A stretch of 64,000 nt of DNA from Agrobacterium larrymoorei (GTDB lineage: Bacteria; Pseudomonadota; Alphaproteobacteria; Rhizobiales; Rhizobiaceae). The number at the start of each line of letters is the position of its first letter. Position 1 is the stretch's first letter. Below are positions 17,018 to 25,180 of this stretch, one piece after another. The notes under the pieces were generated by a model. It was not told where the DNA came from, ran no database searches, and saw only the letters and a program-made list of their open reading frames with translations. The position numbers were made by a program, and so were the translations under genes. The DNA is taken from the NCBI RefSeq assembly GCF_013322225.1, contig NZ_JAAMFB010000007.1, positions 33,861 to 97,860 of the forward strand, written 5' to 3'.

Positions 17018-17237
17018 GATATTTTCTCCATGCCTCGAGAAATGATTGTTGGTTCGCCTCTATGGTCGCCGCTGCTCGTCTAACGTCGCGGTCAGACATT
17101 CCGCCTTGGGTGATAACGGACATTTTGACGATATCGATGCGCGCTTCGCCTTCCCCGAAAACATGTACGTGAGGCGGTTCGTGGTCGGCAGTATAGATAA
17201 CGAAACGCATGCCATGTTGGCGAAAGACAGTGACCAT
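17010..17237 (-). CDS. DUF4160 domain-containing protein (possible toxin partner)
   Basis: A 75-aa protein with the DUF4160 signature FVIYTADHEPPHVHVFGEGEARIDI, rich in histidine (HEPPHVHV), followed by a helix (SDRDVRRAAATIEANQQSFLEAWRKYHG). The full family length is kept from the ATG at 17237, although its ribosome-binding site is weak. It is the first gene of a two-gene operon with DUF2442. Confidence 0.88.
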   Translation of the reverse strand: MVTVFRQHGMRFVIYTADHEPPHVHVFGEGEARIDIVKMSVITQGGMSDRDVRRAAATIEANQQSFLEAWRKYHG

Positions 17238-17341
17238 AGTCGAGAGTAACCCAACAGCTTGGGTATATCAATCGGCAACGTGTTACCTGCGACCTCATAA
17301 AACAGTGGCACTCAGGAGCGCGCGCCCCTATAAATCACCTC

Positions 17342-17686
17342 ATGCGCCTGAAATCCGATATATTCGTTTCCGCCCTTATCCGCCGTGTCTTCGCGGCGGG
17401 AGATTTCGCGGCTGTGGAGCGCAAGGGTGCGGAGGCCGCAGGGGCTGTCTTCATCCGCCAGCGGCTGCGTGGGGGTTTCGAAAATCTCTATGGTCCCGCG
17501 CCGCAAAGCTTTGCCGAGGATGACGAGGTGAGGGCAGAGCGGCAGTTCGAATTGCGGCTCGAAGGTGCGGAAGCGGGGGCCGTGGAAGCGCTTCTGGAGA
17601 AGGAGCACCGTTTCGATAGCGATCTTTGGGTGGTGGAACTGGAGACGGAGACGGTGGGCGACCTGATCAACGTGGTCGGATCGTAA
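17342..17686 (+). CDS. DUF1491 family protein
   Basis: A 114-aa alphaproteobacterial protein. The family signature is the start MRLKSDIFVSALIRRVFAAGDFAAVERKGAEAAGAVFI and the end FDSDLWVVELE. It has no membrane segment and is probably cytoplasmic. Function is unknown. In many relatives this gene stands near peptidoglycan-binding or cell-wall genes, as here. Confidence 0.88.
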   Translation: MRLKSDIFVSALIRRVFAAGDFAAVERKGAEAAGAVFIRQRLRGGFENLYGPAPQSFAEDDEVRAERQFELRLEGAEAGAVEALLEKEHRFDSDLWVVELETETVGDLINVVGS

Positions 17687-17741
17687 GGCAAGGGTGGACG
17701 CGCTTCTGTGCATGGAAGAGGCTGGCGTAAAAGCCTTGAAC

Positions 17742-17850
17742 ACACCCTCTGCCGTCATCCTCAGGCCTGTCCCGAGGATCTAACCACGTCGAATAAAATC
17801 AAGCCCTAGCAGATCCTCGGGACAAGCCCGAGGTTGACAGCAGAGGGTGC
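17742..17850. repeat. Rhizobial-type palindromic intergenic repeat
   Basis: Arms of about 40 bp, 17742-17781 and 17811-17850, form an imperfect inverted repeat (roughly 35 of 40 positions). The characteristic words are GTCATCCTC, GTCCCGAGGATCT and AGATCCTCGGGACAAGCCCGAGG. Related sequence occurs at 47054-47158 and 60627-60726 in this window. It fits the RIME-like mosaic elements of Rhizobiaceae. Confidence 0.8.
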
Positions 17851-17939
17851 ATTTATCCCTTCATCCGAACAGCGACCGTTCTTCGAAGCGCAGCCCTTTT
17901 GTACCGGATGGCCTTGGCTCAAGGCCGATGTTGGACCTC

Positions 17940-18428
17940 TCAGGCGGCGGTTTCCGCGTCCCATCTGGACGGATCGGCGGTCGCGAAGATTGCATCCAGG
18001 TTGAGGAAGCAGATCATCATCTTGTCCTTGGCGAAAATACCCTCGGCGAAGCCCGTAGCGGCAATGCCTGCTGCAACGGGAACCGGCTGAAGATCGGCGG
18101 CGGACACGGTGAGAATGTCCGAAACGCGGTCAACCATCAGGCCCACCGTCCTGTTCTTCACACTGGTCACGACGATGGCGCTGCGTTCGGTCGCCTCAGT
18201 GGGTGCCATGCCCAGCTTCGTCGAAAGATCGACGATGGGAATGACCGTGCCCCGCAGGTTCATGACGCCCAAAACTTCCGGTGGTGTGTGGGGTATCGGC
18301 GTCACCGGAGCCCATCCGCGAATTTCGCGGATGGAGGTGGTGCGAACGGCAAACTGCTGTTCGTGCAGCATGAATGCTATGATTTCCAGGGTGGTATCCG
18401 TGCCGACTGACGATGGAGCGATGTTCAT
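17940..18428 (-). CDS. cheW: CheW-like chemotaxis coupling protein
   Basis: A 162-aa single-domain CheW that links chemoreceptors to the CheA kinase at receptor arrays. The fold is recognisable from EIIAFMLHEQQFAVRTTSIREIRGW, the conserved VLGVMNLRGTVIPIVDLSTKLGM and the later GLMVDRVSDILTV. The ATG at 18428 is preceded by GGGAGGAGTTCTG. Start and the upstream receptor stop share one base (TGATG), so translation is coupled. No other che genes lie nearby, so this receptor-CheW pair feeds a pathway encoded elsewhere. Confidence 0.94.
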   Translation of the reverse strand: MNIAPSSVGTDTTLEIIAFMLHEQQFAVRTTSIREIRGWAPVTPIPHTPPEVLGVMNLRGTVIPIVDLSTKLGMAPTEATERSAIVVTSVKNRTVGLMVDRVSDILTVSAADLQPVPVAAGIAATGFAEGIFAKDKMMICFLNLDAIFATADPSRWDAETAA

Positions 18429-20383
18429 CAGAACTCCTCCCAATTGTCCTTGGAGGGGGCGAGGGCAGCGTTGCCGGAAAAGGCTGCACTTATCTTCCGG
18501 CCAAGTGCGCGGGCAGGGGACGCCGCCGGTCTGTCCGACGAGGATGCGGTACGCACGCTGGCCGCCGCCACACTGCCTGCACCGGCATAGCTGCCTTCCT
18601 GTAGCTTGAACTGGGCCAGAACCTGGTTGAGTGAGTAGACTTCGCGGGCAAGCCCGTGGCTTGCCGCATTGCTTTCCTCGACCATCGCCGCGTTCTTCTG
18701 CGTGTCCTGATCCATCTGGTTCACAGCGGTATTGATCTGCTGCAAGCCGGAAGACTGCTCCTGCGCGGACTCGGAAATGGCTGCGACGTGGCGGTTGATT
18801 TCCTGGACTTCGGTCACGATGGTTTCCAGCGCGCGGCCCGTCTCGCCCACCAGCGCTACGCCTTCCTGAACCTGCGTGTTGGAGGTTGTGATCAAGCCCT
18901 TGATATCTTTTGCGGCATTGGCCGAACGCTGTGCCAGTTCACGCACTTCCTGCGCAACCACCGCAAAGCCCTTGCCTGCCTCACCGGCACGCGCTGCTTC
19001 CACACCCGCATTCAGCGCCAAAAGATTGGTCTGGAAGGCGATTTCATCGATGACGCCGATGATGTTGGAAATTTCGTTGGCCGACTTGGAGATCTGCTCC
19101 ATCGCGGACACGGCCTTGCGAACCACGTTGCCGGACTGCTCTGCACCCAGCTTCGCACGGCTGACCAGTTCGCCCGCTTCTTGCGCACGGCGCGTTGCGT
19201 CCTTCACGGTGGTGGTGATCTCTTCCAGCGCCGCTGCGGTTTCCTCCACCGCTGCTGCCTGCTGTTCCGTGCGCTTGGCAAGGTCGTCGGCAGCGGACTT
19301 GATTTCGTTTGCACCGGAATCGATGGCGCGCGCGTTTTGTGCCACCTTGGTCAGTGTGGACTGCAGCTGCTCCGCCGCCCGGTTGAAATCGACGCGGATA
19401 CCATCGAGGCTCGGGGCGAAAGCCTGCTCGATACGGTGGGTCGTATCACCCTGCGCGATCTTGGAAAGGGCTGTCGCCAGATTGTCTACCGCAAACTGAA
19501 CCTCTGCGGCTTCCTTCGCCTTCTGCCTGTCGCGCTCGATGCGCTCCTGTTCGGAAAGCGAGCGGTTGGCCTGGGTTTCCTGCTCCAGACGAATGCGCTC
19601 GAGGGCGTTTTCACGGAAGGTCTGGACGGTATCGGCCATCTGGCCAACCTCGTCCCGGCGGTCACGGCCGTCGATCTCGGCGGCGGTATCGCCTGCGGCA
19701 AGCGCGGTCATCCGTTCGCGCAGACGCGAAATCGGCTGGGTTATGCCGCGGGAGGTGATGTAGAGGCCAAGACCGATCACCAGCAGCGAAAGACAAATGA
19801 GGCCAATGACGGCATTCAGCACGGTCTGGCTGGTTTTTGCGCTCAGCCGCTCGTTGCCGTCTTTCAACGCCTGAATGAGTTGATCGTTGCCGCCGCTGAT
19901 CTTAGGCGACACTTCGCCAAGCTTGACGAGAAGGCTGAGCGCGGTCTGCTGCGCCTCGGCCCGCTGTCCGGCCTGTGCCTGCGCAATGGCGCGGTCTGCG
20001 ATCGCTTCCATCTCGGTAACACCCTTGACGATCTCGCGAGAGATTTCCGTGCGGGCGGGGAATAGTTGGATGACGAGGTTCTGGCGCTCTTCGAGCTGTT
20101 TGCGATCCGCCTTGAAAGTCTGCACCGCCTTGGCAAAATCGGCACTGGCGGGATCGTTCAGCGATGCGCGCAACGTCTGCATGCCAAGCGCATTGAGGTT
20201 GCCGCTGGTACGGGCGTTGAGAATTCCTGCAAGTGCGGTTTCGTTGATGAACTTGCCGTATTCGTCGTCAGTTTGATTGTAATTCCAGCTGACATATCCG
20301 ACGCCAATCAGAGAGGCGATGCTCATCAGCGTTATGACGGAGATAACCTTCGTCTGTATCTTCGTGTTCTTCAAGAATGACAT
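18428..20383 (-). CDS. Methyl-accepting chemotaxis protein with C-terminal CheR-binding pentapeptide
   Basis: A 651-aa chemoreceptor. TM1 is at about residues 12-31 and TM2 at about 190-210. The periplasmic part between is helical (four-helix-bundle type). A HAMP domain follows TM2 (TSRGITQPISRLRERMTALAAGD), a second HAMP-like region lies around 310-360, and the methyl-accepting signalling domain ends at about residue 610, with the hairpin tip EIAFQTNLLALNAGVEAARAGEAG. The protein ends in NWEEF, matching the NWETF-type pentapeptide that tethers CheR and CheB. ATG 20383 (AGGGGACATC upstream) is preferred over 20461. The ligand is unknown. It forms an operon with cheW. Confidence 0.95.
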   Translation of the reverse strand: MSFLKNTKIQTKVISVITLMSIASLIGVGYVSWNYNQTDDEYGKFINETALAGILNARTSGNLNALGMQTLRASLNDPASADFAKAVQTFKADRKQLEERQNLVIQLFPARTEISREIVKGVTEMEAIADRAIAQAQAGQRAEAQQTALSLLVKLGEVSPKISGGNDQLIQALKDGNERLSAKTSQTVLNAVIGLICLSLLVIGLGLYITSRGITQPISRLRERMTALAAGDTAAEIDGRDRRDEVGQMADTVQTFRENALERIRLEQETQANRSLSEQERIERDRQKAKEAAEVQFAVDNLATALSKIAQGDTTHRIEQAFAPSLDGIRVDFNRAAEQLQSTLTKVAQNARAIDSGANEIKSAADDLAKRTEQQAAAVEETAAALEEITTTVKDATRRAQEAGELVSRAKLGAEQSGNVVRKAVSAMEQISKSANEISNIIGVIDEIAFQTNLLALNAGVEAARAGEAGKGFAVVAQEVRELAQRSANAAKDIKGLITTSNTQVQEGVALVGETGRALETIVTEVQEINRHVAAISESAQEQSSGLQQINTAVNQMDQDTQKNAAMVEESNAASHGLAREVYSLNQVLAQFKLQEGSYAGAGSVAAASVRTASSSDRPAASPARALGRKISAAFSGNAALAPSKDNWEEF

Positions 20384-20837
20384 GATGTCCCCTAGACAGT
20401 CCGTTGCGAAACCGGCTTGCAAATTCTGATCAGCAGTCGGTAAAACATCGCGCGTAGCCACTCCCGCTCATCGGGCAGCAAGCAGCCATCACTTCGCATC
20501 TTTCAGGATGCGACCGTCCGCTTGGGTCTACTGGCCCCGCACTTCCAGGAGCCTGCTCTTACGGAATGTCATCATATCTCTAAATTAAACGTTACAAATT
20601 CAGTGTAAGGAGTTGCGTCCTATTTGATTATGTTTATCCAAGTATTTGAATAATATTTTATATTTAAGAATGCTTATTTTACTGTAGGTGATCGAATTGT
20701 CGTGGTTGACCGAAAAGGGTCGAACTGTCGGATCTAGGAGCCAGAATGATAAGGCACGTCGCACAATACTCGTCCGTGCAACCTGCTTGATCTCGATTTC
20801 GCATGGGCTGAGCCCTTCATCTTAAGCGAAAACGCCT
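20384..20837. other. Intergenic region upstream of the chemoreceptor
   Basis: No gene is supported. The section 20570-20690 is AT-rich (TTTGATTATG, AATATTTTATATTTAAG) and probably contains the promoter of the mcp-cheW operon. A short GC stem followed by TTTT just beyond 20838 may terminate the DUF2336 transcript. Confidence 0.4.
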
Positions 20838-21755
20838 TTAGCGGCGAATGACCAGTCTTTCCGCGTTCTGGCTCTCTTTAGGCAGTGTCGTTTCTTCCGG
20901 GGATGGGCTGAGGGTGTAGCGGTCTGCACGCCGCCAGCTCTCCACCCGCTCCTCGCATTGTGCCGGGTCGAGACTGTCCAGCATCAATTCGGCTCCGGTC
21001 ATGTCGCCCTTGCGCGCTTTCAGATGCGGATAGAAGCATTCGATGACGAAGGCCGCATCGCCAAATTCCATGCCCAGACCCGTCAGCGTGGTCGCCAGTT
21101 GCTGGCCGGAAATGTCGAGCATGATCCGCTCCGAAAGCCAGTGGCTGGCGGATAGCGAATCTGACAACGCCACTGAAAACTGGCGGGCGTTTCGTTCCCG
21201 CGCAAAGCGCACCAACAGCGCTTCCTGAACGTCGGTCAGCCGGCGTATGCCCAGATTGTCTCCCGCAGTACGGCGGAACTGGTGCGCCATGGTGCGCAAC
21301 TGGCGACGCAGGCTCTCCTCGCGCTCGGCAATGGCCTGTTCGGTTACCTGTATTTGATGGGTCGTCGTCGTTTCCAGCTCTTCGCTCGGTCTTACCGGCG
21401 CGCTGCGAGAATGGCGAAGTCCGACCAGCGCGTCGACGACGGTGGGAGAAAGATCGTCTCGGCGCACGATGGCGCGGGCATGTGCCGAGCCCTGGGTGCG
21501 GGCAATGGCGATCAATGTTTCGTCACGCAGTGCTTTGGAAGATACGAGAAAGGGCGCGGCCAGCGAAATGGGCTGGCTTGCGATGAAGAAGGCCACTGCG
21601 GAAGGCACATTAGGATTTTGCGACAGTGCCGCTATCGCTTCTCTCTTGGCCTCAATCGTGGATGCGGAAAACACCGGCAGAAACAGCTCTGCAAACTGGC
21701 GCAATTCCGATTTGGTTGGATGAGAAAGCCCTTCAAAACTCGATACCGTGGCCAT
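20838..21755 (-). CDS. DUF2336 domain-containing protein
   Basis: A 305-aa soluble protein from the start at 21755. DUF2336 members are helical-repeat-like alphaproteobacterial proteins; here the region 1-110 (SELRQFAELFLPVFSASTIEAKREAIAALS, later PFLVSSKALRDETLIAIARTQGSAHARAIVRR) fits. A second helical block follows (LRTMAHQFRRTAGDNLGIRR). A longer frame begins at 21845; neither start has a strong ribosome-binding site, so the start is uncertain. Some DUF2336 proteins are implicated in motility or cell-cycle regulation, and the chemoreceptor is next door, but no role can be assigned. Confidence 0.8.
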   Translation of the reverse strand: MATVSSFEGLSHPTKSELRQFAELFLPVFSASTIEAKREAIAALSQNPNVPSAVAFFIASQPISLAAPFLVSSKALRDETLIAIARTQGSAHARAIVRRDDLSPTVVDALVGLRHSRSAPVRPSEELETTTTHQIQVTEQAIAEREESLRRQLRTMAHQFRRTAGDNLGIRRLTDVQEALLVRFARERNARQFSVALSDSLSASHWLSERIMLDISGQQLATTLTGLGMEFGDAAFVIECFYPHLKARKGDMTGAELMLDSLDPAQCEERVESWRRADRYTLSPSPEETTLPKESQNAERLVIRR

Positions 21756-22588
21756 CAGCACCACATCTTTCTTCCGTTCGGCGCTTGGCCTTTCAAGTTC
21801 TCGAAACCGGTCTGTCAACGCACTACCCAACAAGACGCAAAACAATACAATTCGCGCAAATTAGAACAAACGTGTTGACGTCCTGTTAACCACCCACGGG
21901 GCAAAGCCCGTTTTTCGAACTATGCACAACAATTTTTTAAGAAAGAATTTTCGGGAAAGGCATCGCGTGGCGGGCAGCGGAAGGTTTCGTGCCGCGCTGT
22001 AAGATCACTCGCGCCGTCTGCTGCTCGATATTGACAATCTGCGCCAGTGAATAAGCGGGGTACGCCGTTGCACGATAATAATGTGAAGACGACCCCTGAC
22101 CGTCATCATGGCGGCTGAAAAACCTTAAATCTGAGTCTTCAGCGGTCCGTCAAAAGCCTATCCACTCAAGATCTGACGGGTCATATCCTGTGCAATCGAA
22201 AATTGCCTATCGATTACAAAGACTTCTCTTCGGTTGATGCTGGCTGGCTGAGCGATTGCGAAATCTGGCCTCTAAAAATCATCTTAGCGCGTAGGCAAAA
22301 TTTTAACGTGCTTCTGCCCTCGTCATATTAGCGTTAACGAAGGATTAACCTGTCCGTGATTGTAATCTGTGTGCAGACGCTGGATTCGGTGCTAATTTAG
22401 TACCTTGCTAAGCGGCGCAAGAAGCAACAATATCGTCTATGTCCGTGAGGCTGTAGCTGCTGTTGCGACACATGCCAGTTCGTGGACTGGAATACCCGAT
22501 GGTTGGGTTTATGGCATGCTGCGTTGGTGAATACCGGCGCTCTTTATCAAAAAACAAAACACGTCATGCCTTGCGAAAGGAGAAGATC
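21756..22588. other. Long intergenic region with a CtrA-type site
   Basis: About 830 bases without a supported gene. It holds a full CtrA-type box at 22334-22349 and, near the downstream gene, small hairpins such as CCAGTTCGTGGACTGG at 22484-22499. A small RNA is possible in 22000-22450 but I see no terminator that would support one. Confidence 0.4.
22334..22349 (+). promoter_or_regulatory. CtrA-type binding site (TTAA-N7-TTAAC)
   Basis: TTAA (22334-22337), seven bases, then TTAAC (22345-22349) match the alphaproteobacterial CtrA consensus TTAA-N7-TTAAC exactly. It lies about 240 bases upstream of the small gene at 22589. Chance occurrence of one such site in a window this size is not negligible. 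Confidence 0.5.
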
Positions 22589-22786
22589 ATGGCAGACATC
22601 ATATCGTTTCAGGCGGCACTACGCCGTTTTCACAAGGTTGCCGACGCGGTAAATCCGCCTGCGGGGCCGGCCCAGCTTCTGTTCTTCACCGGTGTACGCT
22701 ATGAGCGCAGGGAAGTGGAAGCCGCGAAGAAGTCACGCAAGCGCAAGACGGCCATCAGCGGAGCGGATGCGGCAGCGCATTCCTGA
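22589..22786 (+). CDS. Small basic protein, function unknown
   Basis: A 65-aa protein beginning MADIISFQAALRRFHKVADA and ending with a lysine/arginine-rich stretch (EAAKKSRKRKTAISGADA). The ATG at 22589 has an excellent ribosome-binding site (AAAGGAGAAGATC), which is the main reason for calling it and for rejecting the upstream ATG at 22463. No family recognised. The long upstream region includes a CtrA-type box, so cell-cycle control is conceivable. Confidence 0.7.
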   Translation: MADIISFQAALRRFHKVADAVNPPAGPAQLLFFTGVRYERREVEAAKKSRKRKTAISGADAAAHS

Positions 22787-22807
22787 GCGGCAGACATTTT
22801 TGAGTTC

Positions 22808-23356
22808 TTACCGCCACGGCGTCGGCTCGCACTTCGCCTCGCTTAAAAACCTGTTTGCTTCTTCCACGAAGCTTGCCTGTGGCACCATGCTGCGCAACAC
22901 GGCATAGCCCTTTTCCCGATCTGCTTCCACGAGAATGGATTTCGATAGCCTTTCCGGCTGGGCCTTGCGAATGCTCGCAAGCTGCACCTGGCTTGCAATC
23001 AGGATATCCAGTTCGCCGCCCGCTGATGTGCGGTCATTCATGCTGAATATCTCATTCGATGCGCTATCGAAAATGGCGACGGACCAGAACGGGACCGCGC
23101 CGAACCCTGCGAGCCGGACCGGCTGTTCCTCGACATCGAAAGTGCATATCGCGACGCGCATGAAGGGGTCGCCGCTGGTCAGTTGCGCCCTGTCGGTTGT
23201 GTCGTCCAGCAGGTGGAAACGATGCTGCGGCCCTTCCGACAAGGCGCGCGTATAGGCATCCCTGTTGGAAAAATGCGGAATAGAAAACAGGATGACCAGA
23301 TGCAGCACGGCCGCGCCCACAAGGCCGGTAAAGATCGCAAACAGAACCCTAAGCAT
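22808..23356 (-). CDS. DUF1254 domain-containing membrane-anchored protein
   Basis: A 182-aa protein with an N-terminal membrane anchor (MLRVLFAIFTGLVGAAVLHLVILFSI) and a periplasmic domain with LTSGDPFMRVAICTFDVEEQPVRLAG, typical of the short DUF1254 proteins that are paired with DUF1214 in Rhizobiales. It overlaps the preceding DUF1214 gene by 8 bases. Function unknown; a joint envelope role with the partner is likely. Confidence 0.82.
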   Translation of the reverse strand: MLRVLFAIFTGLVGAAVLHLVILFSIPHFSNRDAYTRALSEGPQHRFHLLDDTTDRAQLTSGDPFMRVAICTFDVEEQPVRLAGFGAVPFWSVAIFDSASNEIFSMNDRTSAGGELDILIASQVQLASIRKAQPERLSKSILVEADREKGYAVLRSMVPQASFVEEANRFLSEAKCEPTPWR

Positions 23357-23936
23357 TGCCGCATCCTGTCTTGCGAATTTCAGGCATGGCGATGTCGATC
23401 AGCCCGGTGCTGCTCGCAACCGGCGTATCCAGCAATGTCAGAACAAGCTTGAAATTGCCGTTTTTCGGCACTGCCAGCCAATTATAGGTCTGCGCATCGG
23501 AAGCAACGGTAAGCGTCATGCCGCTTTCCTGCCCATGCAGCAGCGTTCGGGAATTCAGCGCCACCGGTCGCCCGGAGCCATCATCAAGAAGGTTGCCCTG
23601 TTGATCTGCCACATAAAGCGTCCAGAAACGGGAAGGGGGAACGGTTCCCTTCAGGCTGTAGTGGCACCCGCCGCTCAAGCGCTGGCCGTCGCTGTCATTG
23701 CTTGCGGTAAAAGTCAGGCCTTCGGCCGTCCCATACAAAAGCTTGCCTGCATCCGCCCTGTGCGACTTGGCATAGGGGTCGGCCTCCAGCGTCTGTGCTT
23801 CGGGAAAGGCATCCCACGCGCCGATCTTGATCGAACCGAACCCGGTTGTAGCCTCGAGCGCGGCGAAGGTGGAAAAAACTCCACCGCCGAATGCTATGAT
23901 GAGCGAGATGGCAACAAGAAATGGAACTCGAAACAC
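23349..23936 (-). CDS. DUF1214 domain-containing protein, secreted or anchored
   Basis: A 195-aa protein with a signal-anchor at residues 3-25 (RVPFLVAISLIIAFGGGVFSTFA). The DUF1214 core is in YGTAEGLTFTASNDSDGQRLSGGCHYSLKGTVPPSRFWTLYVADQQGNLL and the C-terminal YNWLAVPKNGNFKLVLTLLDTP. It is the upstream gene of a two-gene operon with DUF1254. Confidence 0.87.
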   Translation of the reverse strand: MFRVPFLVAISLIIAFGGGVFSTFAALEATTGFGSIKIGAWDAFPEAQTLEADPYAKSHRADAGKLLYGTAEGLTFTASNDSDGQRLSGGCHYSLKGTVPPSRFWTLYVADQQGNLLDDGSGRPVALNSRTLLHGQESGMTLTVASDAQTYNWLAVPKNGNFKLVLTLLDTPVASSTGLIDIAMPEIRKTGCGNA

Positions 23937-23985
23937 ACTGTTTTCCCGTTTTGAAACAGCGTCAGGGTTAGCATTGATTCTAAAG

Positions 23986-24078
23986 CATGTCGCGCAAAAG
24001 TGTGTAGTGGTTTTGCGATAACGACATGCTTGGGCAAAGATTCATGTCGCGCAAAAGTGTGTAGCGGTTTTGCGATAA
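23986..24078. repeat. Tandem copies of a common Rhizobiales 36-bp repeat
   Basis: Two copies, 23986-24021 and 24043-24078, share CATGTCGCGCAAAAGTGTGTAG, one variable base, then GGTTTTGCGATAA. The first copy is closed by ACGACATGC, giving an inverted end with CATGTCG. This sequence type is familiar as a dispersed intergenic repeat in Agrobacterium and relatives (from memory). The two copies are 57 bp apart. Confidence 0.8.
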
Positions 24079-24119
24079 GGAGGTGAATTGCCGCGCGAAA
24101 AGACGCGCGGCAGCCGGGC

Positions 24120-24455
24120 TTATTCGTGGATAGTGTAGGAGCCCATTTCGCAGAGATCCTGCTTGTCGGTGGTGGTGTCGAGGTCTGAACCCTCTTCGAA
24201 TTCGAAGCGCATGTCATAGCGGCAGACGCTGCGGCCATCCGCAATGGTGATTTCGATGCTTTCGCCCGGTTCCAGCACCTGCTCACCGAAGACATCGTCT
24301 TCCCACTCGTTAACGCCAACCGGAGAAGTATAAAAGCGGGTAAGAACGGAATTCGTACCGTTTTTCAGCGTGAAGGTAAGGTCTTCAGCTTTGGCGACTG
24401 CAGAAATCGAAAGCAGAATTGCCGATGTTGCGAGAAATATGCGGGCCTTCTTCAT
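24120..24455 (-). CDS. Small secreted protein, function unknown
   Basis: A 111-aa protein with a clear Sec signal peptide (MKKARIFLATSAILLSISAVAKA, cleaved before ED). The mature part is acidic and beta-rich in look (DLTFTLKNGTNSVLTRFYTSPVG, later EPGESIEITIADG) with two cysteines (VCRYDMRF and DLCEMGSY) that may form a disulfide. Similar small periplasmic proteins are common in Rhizobiaceae but I do not know a function. It stands alone. Confidence 0.75.
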   Translation of the reverse strand: MKKARIFLATSAILLSISAVAKAEDLTFTLKNGTNSVLTRFYTSPVGVNEWEDDVFGEQVLEPGESIEITIADGRSVCRYDMRFEFEEGSDLDTTTDKQDLCEMGSYTIHE

Positions 24456-24667
24456 GTTTTCCCCCAGAAAACAAAATGGATATCAGAAATAAGAACTCCA
24501 TTTAGAGAGGGCGAAGGCAAAAAGTAAAGTATGCGTGATATGAATATTCAACGATATCGTTAAAATCGCAGGCTCACATGGTCCGGCTCCGTACCGCTTT
24601 GCGGACTGGTAGGCGTGGCGCATTTTTGTTAGCGTCCCCCACGTTTCAGTAGAATCGAGGTGCCGGT

Positions 24668-25138
24668 ATGCCCAAAAGCAGTTCGCACGAAAACGAGACC
24701 AAAACGCCTTCGACAAACCTTCCCGATGCTTCGGCTGGGGGCGCTGACCATCCGGCCTCCCGGCTGATCGATGAGCGGATCGCCGAATTGAAGGACTGGC
24801 GTGGCGACACACTCGCCCGCATCCGCGCCCTCATTCACGAAGCAGACGCACAGGTGGAAGAAGACTGGAAATGGCGTGGCGTCCCTGTTTGGTCCCACGC
24901 GGGCATCATCTGCACCGGCGAGACGTACAAATCCGTGGTGAAGCTCACCTTTGCCCACGGCGCATCGCTGGACGATCCGTTGAACCTGTTCAACTCCAGT
25001 CTCGAAGGCAACACGCGCCGCGCCATCGACATTCATGAGGGGGAAGAGATTGAGGCGCAGGGCTTCAAGGAGCTAGTCATGGCCGCCATCCAATTTAACG
25101 AGAAGAAAGCGGCCACTAAGTGGAAGAAGCAGGTTTGA
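24668..25138 (+). CDS. DUF1801 domain-containing protein
   Basis: A 156-aa cytoplasmic protein. The DUF1801 fold (about residues 35-150) is seen in WRGDTLARIRALIHEADAQVEEDWKWRGVPVWSHAGIICTGETYKSVVKLTFAHGASLDDP, which is close to the YdhG/YjbR-like CyaY-type domain. The first 30 residues are a low-complexity polar tail. ATG 24668 follows GAGGTGCCGGT. Function unknown. It converges with the sorbosone dehydrogenase gene. Confidence 0.9.
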   Translation: MPKSSSHENETKTPSTNLPDASAGGADHPASRLIDERIAELKDWRGDTLARIRALIHEADAQVEEDWKWRGVPVWSHAGIICTGETYKSVVKLTFAHGASLDDPLNLFNSSLEGNTRRAIDIHEGEEIEAQGFKELVMAAIQFNEKKAATKWKKQV

Positions 25139-25180
25139 TAGCGAGGGGTCATCCTCAATTGCTCAGATGACCCTCACTTC

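Noticed and set aside
18656..20065. 469-codon plus-strand frame opposite the chemoreceptor
   Set aside because: Cysteine/arginine-rich translation without domains; the minus strand encodes a complete chemoreceptor.
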